A stretch of DNA of 64,000 nucleotides, taken from contig PAQV01000031.1 in NCBI GenBank assembly GCA_002709405.1, positions 1-64,000 of the forward strand, read 5' to 3'. The position numbers and the translations under genes are program-made. The notes under the pieces were generated by a model, which ran no database searches, had not been told where the DNA came from, and worked only from the letters and a program-made list of their open reading frames with translations. The DNA is from Paracoccaceae bacterium. GTDB lineage: Bacteria > Pseudomonadota > Alphaproteobacteria > Rhodobacterales > Rhodobacteraceae. This document shows, piece by piece, positions 60,801-64,000 of the stretch. Within the stretch, counting starts at the first letter, position 1; the number at the start of each line of letters is the position of its first letter.

Positions 60801-61922
60801 TTATTCGATCTGCACATCGGGGCCATCCAGGGGGATCAGCTTGATCTCGCCCTTCTCGACCTCGCCATTGATGGCCGTGATCACCTGTTGCATGGCCGCT
60901 TCGACGTCCTCGGCGCGCACTGTGCCGATCTCTCCGGTTTCTTCCTTGAGGTTGTCGGACATCCGCGTGGACAGGTTGCGGTAGATGAATTCCGCCACCT
61001 CGCCATAGCCCGCCGCCTCGGCCCCGGCGAGGGCCGTGACCAGGGTCATCTGGTCGGCCGCCCGGATGATCTTGGGCACGTCCATCGGGTCGATCCGGTC
61101 GGGGATATGTTCAAAGGTGAAGATGTGGCGCTTGACCTGGGTGCAGAAGGGCTGGTCGATGTCGTTCAACGCGCCCAGCACTTCGTCCCGGACAGAGGCC
61201 GAGGTCCGGTTCAAGATCGCGCCCAGCCGTTCGTCGGGCCCGACATCGAAGGCCAGGTCGGGCTGATCGTCGAATTGTTCGGCGAGCGACTGGCCGATTC
61301 TCAGCACCGCATCGGGCGTGACGTTGCGCGTCAGGGACACCGCATGGGTAATCTTGCGGGCCATCGGTCCGGGCAATTGGCCCAGCAGGGCCGCGGCCTT
61401 TTCGGTGTCGAGCTTCGACAGCAGCACCGCGGCCACCTCGATACTTTCGCCCTTCATCACCTCGGCCAGTTCATCCTCGGACCGCTCGCGCAGGGCCGGC
61501 CAGGGGTCGCCCGACTTCGGCATCCCCGCCGCCTTGCGCAACTTGTCGGCCGTCTTGACGCTGATCCGCCCGTCGAGCGATTCGATGGCCGCGTGCAGCC
61601 CGTGCGGGAAATGCAGCCCCACGCCGTCGACCTGCGAGGCAAATTCCTGCACCACGTCTTCCAGCGTGTCCCGGTCCACCAGGCCCATCCGGCTCATTTG
61701 CTGGGCCAGCTTCGCCTGAAGCTCTTCGGGGAGTTGTTCCAGGGGGATGTCGGCGCCTTCCTTCAGCAACAGCCGCACGACGATCGCCGCCTTGGAGACG
61801 CTGTTGAGGGAATTGGCCTTTCCGCTGCCCCCGCTGAACGAGGGCTGATCGGACGGGGAGCCGAGTGGCGACGAACCGAAATCCATCGCCATCGGTAGCT
61901 GTGAGCCAACGTCGTTCTGCAT
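60801..61922 (-). CDS. fliG: flagellar motor switch protein FliG, divergent
   Basis: This 373-residue FliG homologue has an N-terminal domain (residues about 40-130, SKAAIVVRLLLKEGADIPL), a middle domain (about 150-225) and a C-terminal domain (about 265-373). HIFTFEHIPDRIDPMDVPKII aligns with the torque helix that carries charged residues, and the end STRMSDNLKEETGEIGTVRAEDVEAA is typical. The usual EHPQ motif of the middle domain is replaced by GESIE. No other flagellar gene is in the window, so it is orphaned from the main cluster. A leading 38-residue Ser/Gly-rich stretch is unusual. Alternative: a FliG paralogue with a modified role. Confidence 0.82.
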   Translation of the reverse strand: MQNDVGSQLPMAMDFGSSPLGSPSDQPSFSGGSGKANSLNSVSKAAIVVRLLLKEGADIPLEQLPEELQAKLAQQMSRMGLVDRDTLEDVVQEFASQVDGVGLHFPHGLHAAIESLDGRISVKTADKLRKAAGMPKSGDPWPALRERSEDELAEVMKGESIEVAAVLLSKLDTEKAAALLGQLPGPMARKITHAVSLTRNVTPDAVLRIGQSLAEQFDDQPDLAFDVGPDERLGAILNRTSASVRDEVLGALNDIDQPFCTQVKRHIFTFEHIPDRIDPMDVPKIIRAADQMTLVTALAGAEAAGYGEVAEFIYRNLSTRMSDNLKEETGEIGTVRAEDVEAAMQQVITAINGEVEKGEIKLIPLDGPDVQIE

Positions 61923-61982
61923 GGCCTGCTCTTGCCTGTGATGTCACCAAGGACCATAGGCGCGCAGGCGTAAAGAAAGGGT

Positions 61983-62537
61983 TCAGTAGCTGTAGGTCAT
62001 TCCGGTCGAAATCGCCTCGCGCAGGGATGCCTCGGCCCAGGTGCCTTCACCGCCACGGCCGACGATTTCCTTCCACTGGGCAATGGCGTCGTCGACGCGC
62101 CCGACGGTGACATAGCCTTGACCCATGTAGGATCGCGCCAGGATATTGTCGGGGTTGGCGGTCAGCGCGCGCTGGTAGAAGTCCTCGGCCAGGGCGGCAT
62201 GGCCCATCTTGCGGTGGGTGAAGCCCCAGTAGGTCAGCACGCGGTCGTCGTCCTGGTCCATGGCGGCCAGAACGACCTGAGCGTGTTCGTACTTGCCCGC
62301 ATAGGCCAGTTCGCGGACAGCGCCGTAAAGCGTGTCGTCATCCAGGGCCGAGCTTTTGTCGGCCTTGACGCATTTCTTGGTGGCCGGGTCGTAGACCTTT
62401 CCGAAGAAACAGGACTTCGACGTTTTCGTGGACGATGGCGGCTTGGTGCTGTCCGAAGACCCGCCCGATCCTGCGGCAAATCCGGTGACGGGCAGGGCGA
62501 GAGAGGCAGCGACGACGATTGCGGTCAAGGTGCGCAT
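61983..62537 (-). CDS. secreted tetratricopeptide protein with a Cys-pair module
   Basis: This 184-residue protein has a signal peptide (MRTLTAIVVAASLALPVTGFAAG) and a GGAG site upstream. A Ser/Lys linker is followed by a short module SCFFGKVYDPATKKCVK (two Cys 12 residues apart) and a TPR region (about 75-165): YGAVRELAYAGKYEHAQVVL, YWGFTHRKMGHAALAEDFYQRALTANPDN. The Cys module is nearly identical in spacing to that of the small secreted protein at 62884-63042. Periplasmic location is inferred from the signal peptide. A structural or peptidoglycan-associated role is possible, but unknown. Confidence 0.8.
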   Translation of the reverse strand: MRTLTAIVVAASLALPVTGFAAGSGGSSDSTKPPSSTKTSKSCFFGKVYDPATKKCVKADKSSALDDDTLYGAVRELAYAGKYEHAQVVLAAMDQDDDRVLTYWGFTHRKMGHAALAEDFYQRALTANPDNILARSYMGQGYVTVGRVDDAIAQWKEIVGRGGEGTWAEASLREAISTGMTYSY

Positions 62538-62883
62538 GGAAAACTCCGGTTTCGGGGCGGGAAGGAACCGCCTGGGGGATGCGTGATGTGCACACATGGG
62601 TCGTATGAGGGACGGGATCGGTTCATCACGAAGAGGTGATCGGTGATATCCGGGCCAGGATCGGGCAGAAGGGAGGGTGGCTGACCCGTCAGCGGGCGCG
62701 CCGGGCACAAGCAGGACCATGACCGGGGCGATCCGGCCGGCGTGATCGCTGCACGGCTCGGCACCGAGCTGTATCGCGTGCGAAAACTGCGGGCCGTAGG
62801 CCTCCTTTTTCATTTCGGGGGGACGCGGTCTTCCGTTGGGACGGGCCCGCGCAACGCCGGGCCGATCCAGTCTTTCCAGTGGC
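62538..62883. other. 346-bp intergenic region
   Basis: No gene is convincing here: the long antisense-side frames do not start with a ribosome site and run through the neighbouring genes. The part next to the TPR gene contains alternating G/A-rich stretches. The promoter of the TPR gene is expected here (minus strand), but I cannot place hexamers with confidence. Confidence 0.4.
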
Positions 62884-63042
62884 TTAGCTGGTGATCTGCT
62901 TGACGCAGGATTCGCTTTGCGCATCCCAGACAGAGCCGGGCGCGCAGGATTGGGCCTGATGTTTGCTCCATGAGCATTCGGCCGAGGCCAGCGCGGGCAG
63001 GGCCACGAGGGCAAGCGTGATGAAAGCGGTCTTGAGGGCCAT
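62884..63042 (-). CDS. very small secreted protein with a four-cysteine module
   Basis: A 52-residue open frame starts at ATG 63042 with a strong AAGGAGG site 6 bases upstream. It has a signal peptide (MALKTAFITLALVALPALASA) followed by a mature 31-residue part with three cysteines: ECSWSKHQAQSCAPGSVWD and then ESCVKQITS. The segment SCAPGSVWDAQSESCVK matches SCFFGKVYDPATKKCVK in the TPR protein position for position (same length, same Cys, Gly, Val, aromatic, Asp, Val and Lys). This indicates a shared mini-domain of the carbohydrate-binding (CBM14-like) or analogous type. It is too short for default gene calling and may be missed in annotations. Function unknown. Confidence 0.75.
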   Translation of the reverse strand: MALKTAFITLALVALPALASAECSWSKHQAQSCAPGSVWDAQSESCVKQITS

Positions 63043-63122
63043 GGGATCCTCCTTGAGGCCGGTGTCGGTCGGTCGTCAGTCAGGGCAGGATACCAGAGCT
63101 GGGGCCAATCCCGAAAAGAAAA

Positions 63123-63173
63123 GGCCCCGGCGCGACGCCGGGGCCTGGACCGTTTTTTTAGAGTAAAAAAACG
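63123..63173 (-). terminator. intrinsic terminator of purB with a second A/T hairpin
   Basis: GGCCCCGGCG (63123-63132) and its complement (63136-63145) enclose CGA; on the minus strand the stem is followed by TTTTCTTTTC. Between it and purB lies a second hairpin, CGTTTTTTT (63151-63159) and its complement (63165-63173) around AGAGT. The A/T-armed hairpin resembles the paired elements elsewhere in this window. Confidence 0.8.
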
Positions 63174-63181
63174 CGCTCCGA

Positions 63182-64000
63182 TCAGTCGCCGAACACCCGG
63201 GCAAAGATCGTGTCCACGTGCTTGGTGTGATAGCCAAGGTCGAACTTCTCGTTGATCTCGTCCTCCGACAGAGCCGCGCGCACCTCGTCGTCGCCCAGCA
63301 GTTCCTCGCGGAAATCCGTGCGATGATCCCAGACCTTCATGGCGTTGCGCTGGACCAGCCGGTAAGCGTCCTCACGGCTGACGCCCGCCTGGGTCAGCGC
63401 CAGCAGCACCCGCTGAGACATCACCAGCCCGGGGAACTTGTTCATGTTGTCCAGCATGTTCTGCGGATAGACCAACAGGTTCTCGATGACCGAGGTCATG
63501 CGGGCCAGGGCGAAATCCAGGGTCACGGTGGTGTCGGGGCCGATGTTGCGCTCGACCGAGGAATGCGAGATGTCGCGCTCGTGCCAGAGCGCCACGTTTT
63601 CCATTGCCGGGATCACCGCCATGCGCACAAGGCGGGCCAGACCGGTGAGGTTCTCGGTCAGCACGGGGTTCTTCTTGTGCGGCATCGCCGAAGACCCTTT
63701 CTGCCCCATCGAGAAGAACTCGGCCGCTTCCAGCACCTCGGTCCGCTGCATGTGGCGGATTTCGATGGCGATGTTCTCCAGCGACGAGGCGATGACGCCC
63801 AGGGTCGCAAAGAACGCCGCGTGGCGGTCGCGCGGGATGACCTGGGTCGAAATCGGCTCGGGCACCAGGTCCATCGCCTCGCAGACATGTTCCTCGACCG
63901 CCGGATCGATGTTGGCGAAGGTGCCGACGGCCCCGGAAATCGCGCCGGTGGCGATCTCGGCCCGGGCGTCGCGCATCCGCGACAGGTTGCGGTCCATCTC
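63182..64000 (-). CDS. purB: adenylosuccinate lyase, C-terminal part, cut by the window edge
   Basis: The enzyme forms fumarate from adenylosuccinate and from SAICAR in purine synthesis. Only the last 272 codons lie in the window. The fumarase/aspartase superfamily signature is visible as GSSAMPHKKNPVLTENLTGLARL, with the mobile catalytic serine loop. ERDISHSSVERNIGPDTTVTLDFALARM is also typical of PurB. The end HTKHVDTIFARVFGD is the usual C-terminus. A strong terminator follows the stop codon. Confidence 0.96.
   Translation of the reverse strand, partial: EMDRNLSRMRDARAEIATGAISGAVGTFANIDPAVEEHVCEAMDLVPEPISTQVIPRDRHAAFFATLGVIASSLENIAIEIRHMQRTEVLEAAEFFSMGQKGSSAMPHKKNPVLTENLTGLARLVRMAVIPAMENVALWHERDISHSSVERNIGPDTTVTLDFALARMTSVIENLLVYPQNMLDNMNKFPGLVMSQRVLLALTQAGVSREDAYRLVQRNAMKVWDHRTDFREELLGDDEVRAALSEDEINEKFDLGYHTKHVDTIFARVFGD

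Overview
The window is a stretch of GC-rich alphaproteobacterial chromosome, most likely from the Rhodobacteraceae (Roseobacter group). This is inferred from a DctPQM TRAP transporter, heterotetrameric sarcosine oxidase in soxBDAG order, the yajC-secD-secF-TauE-Mth938 run leading into ccmABCDG, CcmI coupled to RuvX, and the GC-biased third codon positions of nearly every gene. I see no rRNA, tRNA, CRISPR array, prophage, insertion sequence or defence island. Almost all of the window is dense single-copy coding DNA with short gaps.

Layout. 1-4.7 kb: the 5' end of an acetyl-CoA synthetase gene, facing away from a complete TRAP uptake operon (dctP-dctQ-dctM) that is followed by a small secreted protein. 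4.7-9.7 kb: a small helical protein, a tandem SpoIIAA/STAS-like protein, dusA, a Bcr/CflA drug exporter, a PhyH-like dioxygenase and a DUF1289 protein. 9.7-11.4 kb: ruvX and ccmI, translationally coupled. 11.6-17.6 kb: the sarcosine oxidase operon, with a 66-residue membrane protein and a TfoX-domain protein inserted between soxB and soxD. 17.6-26.2 kb: FkbM methyltransferase, sodB, a metallophosphoesterase, a three-module PPC-like surface protein, a LOG-family hydrolase, a LysM protein and an ATM1-type ABC exporter. 26.5-32.3 kb: a SlyD-like isomerase and an RND efflux pair whose promoter carries a perfect operator palindrome. 32.5-40.1 kb: YfgM-like protein, BamB, Der, a DUF2235 hydrolase, a fatty acid desaturase and a helix-hairpin-helix protein with a long disordered tail. 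40.2-44.5 kb: TspO-like protein, serS, a secreted trypsin-like protease and a pentapeptide-repeat membrane protein of mixed base composition. 44.7-51.7 kb: yajC-secDF-TauE-Mth938-ccmABCDG. 51.9-64 kb: an RTX protein, SDR, UPF0126 channel, GST, acnA, DUF1223, LpxL-type acyltransferase, EamA transporter, a divergent fliG, a TPR protein, a very small secreted Cys protein and the 3' end of purB.

How the genes fit together. Two cell-envelope systems dominate: the Sec accessory/cytochrome c maturation cluster (with CcmI 38 kb away) and outer-membrane/efflux functions (BamB, RND pump, LysM protein, LpxL-type acyltransferase). The TRAP transporter and sarcosine oxidase reflect use of organic acids and methylated amines. 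Two candidate surface or secreted proteins (PPC modules, RTX repeats) have no type I secretion genes beside them here.

Non-coding structure. The most notable signal outside genes is a family of paired hairpins with A/T-rich arms at four places (2072-2120, 12871-12920, 17596-17640, 48830-48940), two of them inside operons. A 22-nt element occurs twice (26317-26337, 42980-43001). I found no convincing whole new system. The best candidates for novelty are these small repeats, the mosaic pentapeptide protein, a shared Cys module in two neighbouring secreted proteins, and the small genes inserted in the sox operon. All functional statements rest on reading motifs by eye; no database search was possible.
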